This document shows, one piece after another, positions 1 to 11,572 of a stretch of DNA of 64,000 nt (position 1 is the stretch's first letter; the number at the start of each line of letters is the position of its first letter). The position numbers and the translations under genes are program-made. Below the pieces are notes generated by a model, which searched no databases, was not told the DNA's origin, and worked only from the letters and a program-made list of their open reading frames with translations. Source of the stretch: Nyssa sinensis (lineage: Eukaryota; Streptophyta; Magnoliopsida; Cornales; Nyssaceae); the NCBI GenBank assembly GCA_008638375.1, contig CM018032.1, positions 3,167,001-3,231,000 on the forward strand, written 5' to 3'.

Positions 1-353
1 AACCCAGGGTAAAAATTTTCTACCACTTGATCAACAGTCTATTATTTGATCAATTTTCTAGATCACAGTTCAGGCTCCTACATTATACTCCCCTGCTTGA
101 AAAGAACTCAAGCTGAAGTTCAATCTTTCATCTTTGGCCTTCAACTCGCCCAACACTCCATTTCAGATTCTTGAACAATATGACAGACTTATCACTGTCA
201 GTGGTTGGAAAAGTCGCATTTGAATATGCTTCAGTGAGTATCTTGGATGGTCCAACAAAACTTCCTTCGTATAATTTCTTCAACTTACTCTTTGATGATA
301 TCATTTCTTTAAAACAAATTTGATGCAGACTTATCAACCATGATCTCGAACTA

Positions 354-441
354 ATTTTTTTTTTTTTAATGATAGGTAGGACACACACCCACTATGTCCC
401 AATTGGGACTTGAACCCTTAACATCCACTTTGGGAGGTGGA
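354..441 (-). mobile_element. Truncated tRNA-derived SINE fragment
   Basis: The plus strand shows a T-run, then gataggta, a CA-rich stretch and the B-box-like gggacttgaaccct. This is the same order as in the better preserved SINE at 31730-31851, which has target-site duplications. It sits inside the small LTR element and lacks the A-box half. Confidence 0.5.
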
Positions 442-451
442 GGTGATACCA

Positions 452-1030
452 TGGAAGATAGCACTTGATGGTGATCTAGAACCGATAAACAATTGGGACA
501 TGTTGATAAACAAATGGAGTGGATCAACAGAACTTAATCACAAACTAAAGGTTGTGACCAAGGAAAGGGGATTTTTGGGAATCACTTGACCAGAGGCAGT
601 GGAATCACTCAACGCTGCAAATTGCAGACTCAATACTCGAAGCGACCAAGCCTCACACTTGATCGGAAGGAGAGTTCCCTAAACTCCAAAGGCAAGGAAG
701 CTTGCACATATAATTGAATTGTTCAAATGATAACTCTATTTTTTTTTCATTAATTCTCATATGAATTTATGAAGATGACAAGGCAATTCTTTAGATACTG
801 CCCTTTGGTACACGAACACAATAAATGCAAAATAACTCCATAAGCACTCCACGACATTTATAGCAGTCAAAATACATTTCCAAGACACCTACTTACAAAG
901 AGATATTTACTCTCAACATAACACTAATGACTATTAACAAAACCCAGGGTAATAATTTTCTTCTTCTTGACCAATAAGGCAACAATCTATTAATTGATCA
1001 AATTTCTCTATCACAGCTGATGCTCCTACA
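452..1030 (-). repeat. 5' LTR of the element at the left edge
   Basis: This 579-bp repeat starts with TG and ends with CA on both strands. It lies next to the primer-binding site at 442-451. Its last 90 bases match positions 1-82. The flank on the right is tcacc; the matching flank on the left lies outside the window. Confidence 0.7.
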
Positions 1031-1116
1031 TCACCCTTCAACAGAGAAGCATGATATGAAACAATGTAATAATTTAACTGCTACCCAGGTAATCAAGCTG
1101 AGCATTTCAAATAAGT

Positions 1117-1467
1117 CTACTTAAATCCTTCTCCGGAAGAGACAAATTCCAGCAAGTGAATGCCAAGATTAGGAAGAGATTCCCAAAGGACATCCATTTT
1201 AATGGAAACAGAACATTGATTATTGAAGCCCCCTGCCCGGTGGTAGAATTTTATCTGAGCATTAGTTAACGTGCCACACAAGGGCAGTTAAAATGCACTT
1301 AACCACAGTCGAGGAATTACACTCCGCTTCGAGCAACTGGTATCCCAATAAATTCCCCAGAGTCCATGTAATTCCTCCTTAAATTTTGACAGGTATGAAC
1401 CATCAAGCACCAACATTCTGGTTTGGTATCCATTCAACAGTTGGGGCTCACCAACAACCACAAACAA
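1117..1467 (-). CDS. Two exon-like segments of an unidentified gene or pseudogene
   Basis: The minus strand has an open segment at 1467-1321 (49 codons) preceded by an acceptor-like TTTCTAG and followed by a GTAATT donor. A 66-nt possible intron with a CTAAT branch-like motif and CTCAG acceptor leads to a second open segment at 1254-1117 (45 codons plus TAG). Both are phase 0. The translation looks protein-like, for example LNGYQTRMLVLDGSYLSKF in the first part and SIKMDVLWESLPNLGIHLLE in the second. I do not recognise the family. It does not resemble what I know of the FANCM C-terminus. It could be the 3' end of a neighbouring gene, an exon captured by a transposon, or chance; the proposed intron is short for a plant. 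Confidence 0.35.
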
Positions 1468-1526
1468 CTAGAAACTATATACTGTGGAATTAGAAGAAAA
1501 GCATAAAGAATAACAAATTGATGTTT

Positions 1527-1527
1527 C

Positions 1528-1562
<35 letters not shown>

Positions 1563-1580
1563 ATAATAATAATAATAAGA
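1527..1580. repeat. (TAT)n/(TAA)n inverted microsatellite
   Basis: About ten TAT/ATT triplets (1528-1557) are followed directly by about six TAA/AAT triplets (1561-1578). The two halves are complementary, so the repeat can fold into a long AT hairpin. An AT-rich stretch with further (AT)n runs follows up to about 1880. Confidence 0.9.
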
Positions 1581-2049
1581 ATCTAATGATTAAATGTAAG
1601 AGGTATGTAATATACTGTTTATATAATAATAACAATCTACTGATTTACTCTTACTGATTAATTCTACAGTACTGTGATACATTATGTATGTATAGAGTCG
1701 TATATATTATATATGTATATTCAGATATTACAATATATGTATAGAGTCGGAACTTGAATTATCTAGAAAGTGACAAGTATGTAGATTATGATATATGTAT
1801 GCTTTCATAGTTGAAGTTATCTATTGGATGATTCTGAAGCTATATATATGTAATATATATATATATATATATATATATCACATTGTTCACTTTTTTAGTG
1901 GCACAAATCATGTGCTGGGAAGGTGGAACTTAAAATTTAAATCAATCAAAATTCAACTATTAATTCAATGGGAAAAACAAAACAAAAATTAGTACCAAGT
2001 TATTAGAAATCATAAGAATTCTGCAAAAAAATTAAAAATTTGAAAAAAA

Positions 2050-2230
2050 AAAACCTTAAAACGGCCATAACGGTTCTGTAATGGCTGATACGTAATGGCA
2101 TCGGCCAATACAGCTGTGAATTTAATCACGACTCATACCGATATATCGGCCAGTATCAGTATTAGAGGGTCAAAAAACCTATACGTAATGGCCGCTACAT
2201 AACATAACAGTCGTTATTCAAAACCATGCC
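2050..2230. mobile_element. Fragment of the ccatggtttt-type DNA transposon family
   Basis: The stretch is full of short motifs such as ggccataacgg, tacgtaatgg and atatcggcc, and ends ttattcaaaaccatg. The same kind of sequence and the same end form the middle element of the nest at 57485-58669. The left terminus is not recognisable, so the copy is partial. Confidence 0.5.
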
Positions 2231-2549
2231 GGTGCATGTGGGGACTGTCATCAATTTTAAATTAAGATATCGCTTACGAGGTTAGTCTACTTTTATCAAT
2301 TTATTTTGTTTCTCTTTCTTTTTATCTTCAATTGAAGTAATTTAAATCCATTCAGTTATTCGAAGCTAAATCTGGAATCTTATTGTGTGATGTTGATTTG
2401 TAGAAAGCTTAGAAAAATCATTCAGTTGAGTTTATACATCTATCTTTTTCATTTTATAACGATGCATGAACTGAAAACACTTAATCCTTCTAGAGTTACA
2501 CAAATTATAAAATTGACTTGTGATTCAATATGTTGATCAGTTAAATCAT

Positions 2550-2760
2550 GGACACAATTTCTAAAGAGAAAATCAACAATGTCACAAGATTCATCTATTA
2601 CTCAAGAAAGTCGTTCTAGTGATCACGCACAACAATATTCCAAGCAAAGTCATTGATCTGAAAGATCTTCCAGCAGATCCACGTTTGCGGGAAAAAAATT
2701 CATATTATCATCCAAATGATCAACATGAAATAAGAAGAGCATATCTATAAAATCATGTCA
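2550..2760 (+). pseudogene. hAT-type transposase N-terminal remnant (TTF-type zinc-finger region)
   Basis: The plus strand at about 2650-2750 encodes VIDLKDLPADPRLREK followed by NSYYHPNDQHEIRRAYL. That series (short acidic linker, LPxDPxLR, YHPNxxxEIRRAYL) is typical of the N-terminal TTF-type zinc-finger region of plant hAT transposase-like proteins. It is broken by stops, and the downstream part is lost in an (AT)n run at 2825-2858. No start, DDE core or hAT dimerisation region is present, so it is a dead fragment. Confidence 0.55.
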
Positions 2761-2821
2761 CTAACTACTAAACAGAATGGGGAAGAAGTGGCTGAAAATG
2801 TCATCTTTCCAACTGGTCTAG

Positions 2822-2860
<39 letters not shown>

Positions 2861-3091
2861 AAACTATTAGCAGGCGATCAAGTAAATTTAAACTAACATG
2901 CCGTCAAGACTTGTGTTTTTGTTTTGGACATAAAAACCCAATTGCTCCCTTCCAGTTTTCTAACACACCCAGTTGCATGCAGAATCCATCCAAAATCTTC
3001 GGTGTACAAAGTTTTGAGGTAAATTTGCACCAAACCCTCTATGGTGGATTGGATAACTGTCTAGTTAGAGAAAACCAGTCCTCTGATACCC

Positions 3092-3491
3092 TGTTTAAGG
3101 ACACTGATTAGAGACCCATGTCGGATCGTGATACTCCTCGAATGATCGTAGATGTGTACAATACTATTGAATATATCCAAAATTGTTATAAATATGATAA
3201 CAGAGGCTTCAACTACTTGGACTATTTCTTCAAGTAGTAGAATTGAGACATTAAGGGTAAATTGTACCAAATTTGGCTACAAAACCATATCCATGCAAAG
3301 TAACAGTTCAGAATCACAATACCAAAAATGAGTACAAGTGAAAAGAAGAAAAAGATAGAAAGGAACCTATCAAGCCTTCATTCTTCCATTTGTTTATATA
3401 GTGAAGAACAAATGGAAGAAGAAAAACAAATGGAAGAAGAATTACAACAATACCCTCACTAACATAAATAAATAAAACAAGAACTCTAACA
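3092..3491 (-). repeat. Copia LTR with internal sequence on both sides
   Basis: Read on the minus strand, the 400-bp repeat runs from TGTTAGAG (3491) to TTAAACA (3092). The purine-rich GGAGGGGTAG lies directly before it, and GGGTATCAGAGGA, a tRNA-Met-type primer site, directly after it (3091-3079). It therefore serves as 3' LTR for the copia body at 3495-6410 and looks like a 5' LTR for sequence to its left. It also contains a tandem ATTCTTCTTCCATTTGT-type repeat. Confidence 0.65.
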
Positions 3492-3494
3492 CTA

Positions 3495-6410
3495 CCCCTC
3501 CAGTTGGAGCACAGAGATCAAAAATGCCCAACTTGGAACATAGATGCTTGAACGCATGTCAGGCCAATGACTTGGTAACGATATCACCTAACTGAACATA
3601 AGGAGTAGAAATTTGCTTCTGCATATGAAGATCCCGAATGAAATGACAATCCACCTCGATGTGCTTGGTGTGTTCATGAAACACGAGATTACTAGCAATG
3701 AAGATAGTTGTCTGGTTATCACAATACATTGGCATGGGAGATGGCACATTCACACCTAAATCACGAAGCAAAGATTGAACCTACAACATCTCACATGCCG
3801 TATGAGCCATCACACGGTACTCAGCTTCAGCACTCGACCGAGCCACCTCATTCTATTTCTTTCTACGCCAAGTAACAAGATTATCACCAACGAATGTACA
3901 ATAACCAGAAGTAAACCATCTATCACTATGATTACCTGCCTAATCAACATTAGAGAATCCAGTAATAGACAAGGATGATGACAGCTTATATAGCAATCCT
4001 CTACCCGGTGCTCCCTTGAGATACCGAAGAATACAACAAATAGCCTCCCAATGAGGATTGCGAGGAGCATGCATAAACTGAATAACTAAACCAACAACAT
4101 AAGTGATATCTAGACATGTCACTATGAAATAAATCAGTTTACCAACCAACTTACGATACCATCCTCAATCCTCAAACACTTCACCACTTTCAGAATCTAA
4201 TTTCACTATGGGATCCATCCGAGTATCAACAGGACGGGCACCAAGTGTCCCAATTGCTGAGAGTAAATCCATGACATACTTCCGCTGACACAAACTAATA
4301 TGTTCCTTGGACCTGGAGACTGTTTCAACCCATACAATGCTTTCTGAAAACAACATACCAATCTTTCCTTTCGAGAAACAACATACCCTGGAGGCTGGTC
4401 CATATAAACCTCCTCCAGTAAATCCCCATGCAAAAAAACATTCTTGATGTCTAGCTGATATAAAGACCAATTAAGACTCACCGAAACTGAAAGAAGAACT
4501 CTAGCAGAGTGAAGACGCGCAACAGGAGAGAAGGTCTCACAGAAATCCATACCATACATCTGAGTGTAACCTTTGGCAACTAATCTGGCATTCAAACGCT
4601 CAATAGAACCATCAGGATGGTAATTCACTGTATAGACCCAACGGCAACCAACAAGTTGTTTCCCAGGAGAAAGAGTACTAAGATCCCATGTCTGATTCTT
4701 AAAGAGAGCATTCATCTCCTCATCCATAGCCAATTTCCATCCAAGAAAAATCAAGGCCTAGTGGAAAAGAACTAGGAACAGACACTGAAGATAACAAGGA
4801 AAGAAAGCAACAGAAAGAGGAAGAAAGGCAATGAAAAGAAACAAAATTGAAAATGGGATATTGAGTACAACTCCGAGTACCTTTCTGTAATGCAATGGGA
4901 AAGTCAGTAGATGGGACAACTGACGGCGTAGTAGGCAGGACCTCAATATAAGCTGGCATTGGTTGAGTAACAGGAGCCCATGGTACAACTGGTCTATCTT
5001 AGAACGTTGATAAACTTGGAGTGGAGGAGCAGCCATAGGAGAATAAGATGATGCATAATCAAAAAGAATAGGCAAAATAAGCTCCCCCTGATTAGAAGAG
5101 ACCAAGTCAGGATCAAGAGTACGTCCTAATTTAGAGAAGAATAAAGACTCAAAAAAGGTAACATCGACTGATATAATGTCGACGAGAGAGAGGATCATAG
5201 CACCGATAACCTTCTTGAGTACGAGAATATCTTAGGAAAACATACTTAACCAATCGTGGAAACAGTTTATCACGTCCTGGACTAAGAAGATGAACATAGG
5301 CAACACAACCAAAGACACGAGTAAGACAAAATGGCTGAACAACGGGACAAAGAAGATAAAAGGGAGATTGGTTGGCTAGAACTGAGGATGGCATGCGATT
5401 AATGAGATAATTAGCAGTAAGAACTGCATCAACCTAAAATGGTTTGGGCACATTCATAATTTAGAGCGATCTTTTATAAAAAATAACCAAGACATGCGAG
5501 AAAAATCATCCACAAAAATTACAAAATACTAAAAGCCAGAAAGATTTTTTACTCTTGTAGGACCCCAATGCCTAAATGAACAAGATTAAAGGGACTAAAC
5601 CATCGCCTCCCTAAACTACGGGGAAAAAAACTATGGTGATGTTTGCCTAATTGATAAGCCTCACATTCTAGAATAGACAAATGACTCAAATTAGGAACAA
5701 CTTGACTCAACTTTGACAATGATGGATAACCCATATGAAAATGCGACTAGAGGGGAGAAACAGTGGCACTTAAGGCAGTACCAGAATCGTCAAGATCCAA
5801 ATAATAAAGACCATTGTAATCATACCCCATAACAATCACCTTCTTTGTCTTGATGTCCTAAAAACACAAGAAGATAGAAAAAAAGGTTACCGAACATTGT
5901 ATGGATTTGGTCAAGTAACTTACAGATAACAAATTAAAAGGAAAATGAGGAACAAATAAACTAAAGGGTAAAGACATAAACTTTATAGGGTGTAGATCAC
6001 CAGAACCAAGTGCAAGTCGGAAAGAACCATCAACGAGCACAATACATGATTTTAGAGAATGAAAATTAGAAAATAAAAAAGAAGTACCAGACATATGAGC
6101 ACTGACTCCAGAATCAATACCCCAAGGGGCTGAAGGTTGTCCAACCACACAAATAGAATCACCTAAATTTGCCAACGTGGTAATAGGTGTAGGCGAGATG
6201 CAAGAGAAAGAAGCCAACTACTGAATGAGTTGGCTGAGTTGGGAAATAATGTCAGAATCAACAACATGATTACTAGTAGTAGATGTTTGTGGCACTAGAT
6301 TAGAAGAACTACCACGAAACCCATCACAACTACTATCACGAGAAGAAACCATAGGAAACAACCACAGAATCATACACAAAAGAGGATACTTTAGATTACT
6401 CAAAAATTAC
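3495..6410 (-). pseudogene. Decayed Ty1/copia polyprotein (gag end, protease, integrase remnant, RT, RNase H)
   Basis: Pieces of the copia polyprotein follow in order on the minus strand. About 6400-6220 is Ser/Thr-rich gag tail. About 6130 is the protease active-site region WGIDSGVSAHMSG. 5900-5400 holds shortened, stop-ridden integrase-like sequence. 4754-4320 is reverse transcriptase (WKLAMDEEMNALFKNQTW, then DIKNVFLHGD and LYGLKQSPGP). 4149-3559 is RNase H, with EYRVMAHTA and the copia end CDNQTTIFIASN, KHIEVDCHFIRDL and LGDIVTKSLA. Many stops and frameshifts interrupt it, the expected RT active-site block YVDD is not intact, and no 5' LTR was found near 6410. It cannot be active. Confidence 0.9.
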
Positions 6411-7057
6411 CCGTTTGTAGCAAGAACCATTACTTCTCTTAGTTTTTTGTAACCAGTTTACTCCCCAATCTCCCACCGTTAAGAAATCAAAGGTCTTCAT
6501 GCCAATGTTAACAAAGGTCGGCATCTTCAACTACATATCACAATTAATATTGCACCAATATCTATCAAAAACTCTATGGTTCCTCTCCATTCACAATGCA
6601 TGATAATTCATCATCATATATGTGTATATAGCACGACAAACAATTATTTTCTTTAATGTTTACATAGACATAAATTTTTGGTTCCTCACCACATCCAGAT
6701 TTCATTTCTTTAGAATTTGTTGTATTGGCATGTTTGTATCAAGTTGTATCGGCATCCCATATATGTCTCCACACCATAGAAAACCATTTATGCAATTACG
6801 AATTTGTGAACATTTGTGTGTCAAGCTTATCATCTACATAAAGGCAAATTCAATCTAATGAAAAAATGAAACCAAAAACACATAATTCCAACATTCTTTT
6901 ACCCTTAAAGTAATATCTAAGACGCTTACCAATCGGAAACGTTCACACTCTTACACCCGTTTCTTCAATTTTAGAAGCTTGTAATTATCAAGCACTCAGA
7001 ACACTCTTAACCTTTTTTATATTCTATACAGTCGTTTATAATATTGATTGTTGAATA
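6411..7057. other. No gene recognised
   Basis: AT-rich sequence to the left of the split hAT element. I found no convincing ORF, LTR terminus or FANCM exon on either strand. Confidence 0.5.
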
Positions 7058-7423
7058 CCAAGGTTTCAAAAGGCGGAAGTGTAAGGTGAGGAGCTTGACC
7101 TTTACAAGCTAAAGCATATTGAGGCATAAGCTTTTCAGAACTTAAACTTCTTCATTAGAAAATACAAATAAATATAATTATTAGTCAAAAAGGAAATTTT
7201 TATTATTTTAAAAACTTGGATCATCATTATAATTTCAAAATTTTAAGGTAATCTTAGATATTTTGGCTAATCCTTCGCTTAAAATACTTATTTAAAAGTA
7301 TTTTATATCTAAAGAGCTCATGGTACAAGACTTTTTCCTCCATCCCCCCCCCCTTTCTCTTGTGCTTGTTAGAGAACAAAAAATCCAAAATTGTATGGAA
7401 GTCATAAGAGTACACAATCCATT

Positions 7424-7780
7424 TGATGTAGAACGAGTAGAGAGAGATTAAAGAAGAGAAGAAAGAGAAGGGAAGAAGAGGAAGAAATGGTAAGAGAGAA
7501 AAGAGATAGAAAGAAGAGAGAAACCCCAAAGAGAAAAGCATGAGAAATGTCTGTATATTCAATAATCAAAGTTTACGTCTATCAATCACAACCAATGCCT
7601 TTATAGGCAAAATCAAGATAAATCTAACAATATGAAAACTTCATCCTATCCTAAAAACAAGGAACGAAAATTTATCAAAATAAACTAATTCCTAAAATAA
7701 AAATAAAAATCACACAATAAAATAAATATCCTCCCGGGTCAAATATTATTGGCCCGTAAAGTCCTTCTTGATCCCCATCA
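7424..7780 (-). repeat. 3' LTR of the 7424-11340 element
   Basis: This 357-bp LTR begins tgatgtagaac and ends ccccatca on the plus strand. It shares an A/G-rich block (agagagattaaagaagag) and the ttataggcaaaatcaag stretch with the right LTR. Confidence 0.9.
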
Positions 7781-8539
7781 TGTCTCCCCGGTTGAAAAGA
7801 ACTCAACTCCGACGAGTTAAAATGGCAAGGTTGCTCCAAAATATGCATATCATCAATGAAAAATATAACGGTAGGAGACAAACCAGCTGAAGAAGAATCA
7901 TCCCTCAATCCACAAAAATAATCAAAGACCAAAGAATTTTCATATTGACTCGCAAGAACAAACTCTACATGATGCACGGTAAGATGCTGGAATGGAGGAG
8001 GTATTAGATCTAACATCGGAGAAATAACTACACCACATGCACAAAGACCATTAAGAACATAGAAAGCTCCAAAGGACCCTGATTAGATAGCATTTCCTCC
8101 GCAATGAAAATTGAACTTAGATTTAAATCCAATGGTATGTCAAGTAAATTAGCATTAGGTCCAAATGCAAGAAGAGCAGAAAATTTACCAACGGATTTAG
8201 ATGGAAAATTTGTGGAGGAAGGTAGTACAGATACAGATGCAACACAATGGCCTGATGCAGGAATAGAATCAAGTGAACTAGTGCAAATGGACTCTTGGGT
8301 TGACACTAGTGACACTGATGGTGTAATAAATTTGGCTCCAATAAATCTTGAGAAACTTATGTTATTTCCACATGCATAGGATCAAATGTTCGCTCGGGAT
8401 GCTCACACTCAAATTCATCTAAGATAGAAAGTACTTGCTCATCTGTAGTTTGAGGTAATGCATCATGAGGTTACTTTGGTGTCTCAGCTTAAGAATCTTT
8501 GAATGTTTTAGTTTTCACAAACGGTGGGTCAACTACCGT

Positions 8540-9465
8540 TTAGATGGACAATGAGGAATGGACCTAGGAATTTCACAATTAGGTTTTAGGTCACAAGGAA
8601 CAAGAGGAAAGGGCCTAAGGTTTTCTTTCTTGTCATGCTCTTCGGGTTTGAAAGGAATTAATTTGATGGTCTTACCCTTGTACTTAAAAGCACACGTGTT
8701 ATCTTTCAAATTATGTGTGACACCAAGATCGTTTATCCACGGTTGACCTAAAAGCACATGGCTAACTTTCATAGGCAAGACATCACACCAAGCATTGGTT
8801 GAATAGTCGCCCATTTGAATTGGCACTAGACACCTCTCAATGACAAACACGGATATGTCACCTATCCACTTTACCTCAAATAACTAGGGATGAGTTTCAA
8901 GTCGTAAATTCATTCCTGTAAAAGCAGGTTTTGACACTATGTTAATGAGACTACGAACATCAATGAGAATTTTGCATACTTTTTCCCCACATTTTAGATT
9001 AGTTCGAAAGAGTTGTAGGTGTTTCTATGCATCTTCTTGGGTAGGGTTAGGTAAGTTATACCACAAATCTTTGGGATGAAATTCGAAATTAGAAAGCTCC
9101 AACGGATACTTCTGAGATCGAACCTAGGACTTGTTTTGTGGAAGTGACATATAATTCTCAACTTCCTCATGGAAGTACCTAGAGTCCTCTATTTTATCAT
9201 GGTAGTACCTAGGATCCTTTATCTCATTATGCAAATACCTAGGTGAATCCGAATGATATGAGGAATGCCTAAGGTAATGTTCTTGGTATCTACCATGCGG
9301 ACGAGCAAATCTAAAAATATCATTCTTGTCGTTCTCAAAGAACTTAGGATACCTACCATGAAGATGATCACTAGAGTAATGCATGGGATCCTCTCGAATA
9401 GGTCTGTGTTTATATTTTGATGCATCACAAAACATTTTTTTTTTATAGAAATAAACACTATGAAA
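8540..9465 (-). pseudogene. Broken Ty3/gypsy gag-protease remnant
   Basis: The minus strand at 9465-9124 encodes a charged, His/Tyr/Arg-rich gag-like tail with three copies of a PRYxH- or SRYFH-like motif. After several stops, about 8975-8533 encodes an aspartic-protease-like region: KILIDVRSLINIVS, then CDVLPMKVSHVLLGQPWIND, then GKTIKLIPFKPEE, the arrangement seen just before reverse transcriptase in plant Ty3/gypsy elements. The usual D-S/T-G active-site triad has become D-V-R. Translation ends at 8533 and nothing like reverse transcriptase follows before the 3' LTR. Confidence 0.75.
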
Positions 9466-9599
9466 ACAAAAATGAGAAAATACAACTAAACAAGACTCGA
9501 AACTACATGTTGAGGGCCTGGTGCAAAGTTGGGAAGGAAAGTTACGAAGAACGGCAATCAAAACAAGCAAGATATATCATGAAGGAAGCTCAAACAAGG

Positions 9600-10958
9600 A
9601 CCTTTGTGCAAATTTAATCAGCATACGTATTTCAATTTAAAGCTAGCACAAGTTTTAAAATGAGTAATGCATACCTTCTCAAGGTTTACAAGTAGCATCC
9701 ATTGTATTCGCAGATTTTCTTGGCAAGTGGGCGGCAGCTATTTTCTGAAAGTTTGAGACTTTGCAATTTGTGGTTGGTAGATAGAAGCTGCTGGAAGGAC
9801 TGCTATTGGAATCTCTGCAACTTTTAAGGGTTGTTGGCTCCCTTGGCAAAGATTTCTTAAGCCTGATTTGTCTTCTAATTGAAAAATAGCCTTGGGTAAT
9901 CTGATTGATCTGATGGGTCGATAGTAAGTTGGTTTCAATAAAGGGTTTGGGCCAAGGCTAGGTTGAGATCAGATCTAAAGTTGGTCCTATTAGTTATGGG
10001 CTACTCTGAAAATGGCTCAAATCAGTTGGATCTCAATTGGGTTAGACTATTAAATGAAGTGGGTTGTAACTGGGATCAGGTTTATGGGTCGCAGGACAAT
10101 AAATGGAATGGGCCTATGGAAACAAAATTGGATGGGCTGGCACTTGGGGTTTAAAATAAATTAGATTGGGACCAGGTAGTTGGGCTTTGGCCTAAAGGGG
10201 AGGATTCCGAATTGGGCTGAATAAGCTTGGGCATGACAGCTCGAAATCACCACTTGATTGTTTCTTAATTGATGCAAGTTTCCTTTGTATCTTGCAAGAC
10301 ATAATTTTTTTTTTCACAACACTTCCTTTAGGGCTTCTTTCCAGAACTCTTTGCAGAAAATATCTCCAGAGAGGGCTGCAAGTGTGAATCGCAGCAAAGA
10401 TGACAAGGTATAGCGACGATAGATGATGATCCGTGGGTGATTCTGGGTGCTTAGTCAGCAATGAAAGATTCTGGTGATGCACTATGAACAATAGATCTAT
10501 GCAAAGATAGAATGCTGGGTGGATCAACAATTGAGAGAGGCTGCTGGAAGATGTCTGCAACTGGAAACTTGCGATGACGGCTGCAGCAGTGATGTAATTA
10601 GGTCACGGTTGTGATGGATGGGGGTTCAGTAGTCCGATAGTTCAGCTTTGGCAACCCAACAAAAAAGATGACCGTGAGGATTCTGTTGTTACAATGGCAT
10701 CAAATCTGTGAGGGGATCGATCAGAAAGTCTGCGGTAGCAATGGCAGCGATCTTCAATCTGTTCTGTAGGTAATGGGACGGCTGACCAGAAACCTGAGAA
10801 TATGTAAACTGATGATGCGGCGGCAATGGCTTGCAAGCGATGATGAACCAATGGTGCAAGTGATGCAATGGAAGATTGGATCTGTGATGAAAGCTTTCTA
10901 CTATGAACAGTGGTGGACAATAGATTGTTGTTGTGAATGAGTGGAAGGATCGAAATTT
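9600..10958 (-). other. Non-coding leader region of the LTR element
   Basis: Between the primer site and the gag remnant lie about 1.3 kb with repeated short words (gctgcaa, gatgatg, ttgggct). I see no protein family in it. It may be leader and packaging sequence or captured host DNA. Confidence 0.4.
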
Positions 10959-10973
10959 GCTCTGATACCAAAT

Positions 10974-11340
10974 TGATGTAGAACCAGTAGAGAGAGATTA
11001 AAGAAGAGAAGAAAGAGAAGGGAAGAAGTGGAAGAAATAGGAAGAGAGAAAAGAGAAAAGAGAAAAGAGATAGAAAGAAGAGAGAAACCCCAGAGAGAAA
11101 AGCACGAGAAATGTTTGTATATTCAATAATCAAAGTCTAAGTCTATCAATCACAACCAATGCCTTTATAGGCAAAATCAAGATAAATCTAACAATACAAT
11201 AACTTCATCCTATCCTAAAAACAAGGAACTAAAATTTATCAAGATAAACTAATTCCTAAAATAAAAATAAAAATCACACAATAAAATAAATACCCTCCCG
11301 GGTCAAATATTATTGGCCCTAAGGTCATCGATCCCCATCA
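10974..11340 (-). repeat. 5' LTR of the 7424-11340 element
   Basis: This 367-bp LTR pairs with 7424-7780. It has an additional aaaagag repeat in the A/G-rich block. The primer-binding site TGGTATCAGAGC is directly inside it on the minus strand. Confidence 0.9.
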
Positions 11341-11572
11341 CCATCTATGTAAGAGCCCCTTTTTAATAAGGTTTATATTTTTATAAATTTTTTTGAAGCC
11401 GCCAAAGTTATAGAAGCATTTTGAATGCGTAAAAAGTGTTTAAAACGTTATTTTGAATTCCTTTGAATTTGCAGCCATTTTTTTCCAAAATTTCAAGGCA
11501 TTTTGGGATGCTTCTTTTCAAGGTGAGGCTTGAGGAAAGTCTCAGTAGAGATTTTTAAAACACTGCTGAATA

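Larger units (their letters stand above)
1..1030 (-). mobile_element. Non-autonomous LTR retrotransposon, left LTR cut by window edge
   Basis: Two copies of the same LTR end are visible: one ends at 82, the other is the full LTR at 452-1030. Both start their shared part with aacccagggta and end in ctcctaca. Read on the minus strand, the right LTR is followed at 451-442 by TGGTATCACC, matching the initiator-methionine tRNA primer site. The left LTR is preceded at about 98-83 by a purine-rich tract (AGGGGAGT), as expected of a polypurine tract. The internal part is only about 370 bp and carries no gag or pol, so the element needed proteins from another element. A SINE fragment occupies part of the interior. 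Confidence 0.75.
7424..11340 (-). mobile_element. Non-autonomous Ty3/gypsy-like LTR retrotransposon with both LTRs
   Basis: The LTRs at 7424-7780 and 10974-11340 are nearly the same, differing at roughly 5% of sites by eye. On the minus strand the 5' LTR (10974-11340) is followed after three bases by TGGTATCAGAGC (10970-10959), the tRNA-Met primer site. The 3' LTR is preceded by the purine tract GGGGAGACA (7789-7781). Flanks ccatt and ccatc form a 5-bp target-site duplication with one change. The 3.2-kb interior has a broken gag-protease remnant and no reverse transcriptase or integrase. Confidence 0.9.
7058..11564. mobile_element. hAT-type MITE split by an LTR element
   Basis: The left end reads ccaaggtttcaaaagg and the right end, on the other strand, agtgttttaaaaatc, which are similar terminal inverted repeats. 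The flanks are gttgaata (7050-7057) and gctgaata (11565-11572), an 8-bp target-site duplication with one change. Own sequence remains at 7058-7423 and 11341-11564; the middle is the later LTR element. No transposase is encoded. Confidence 0.6.

Noticed and set aside
5858..6217. 119-codon frame considered as a host gene
   Set aside because: DSGVSAHMSG identifies it as the copia protease region.
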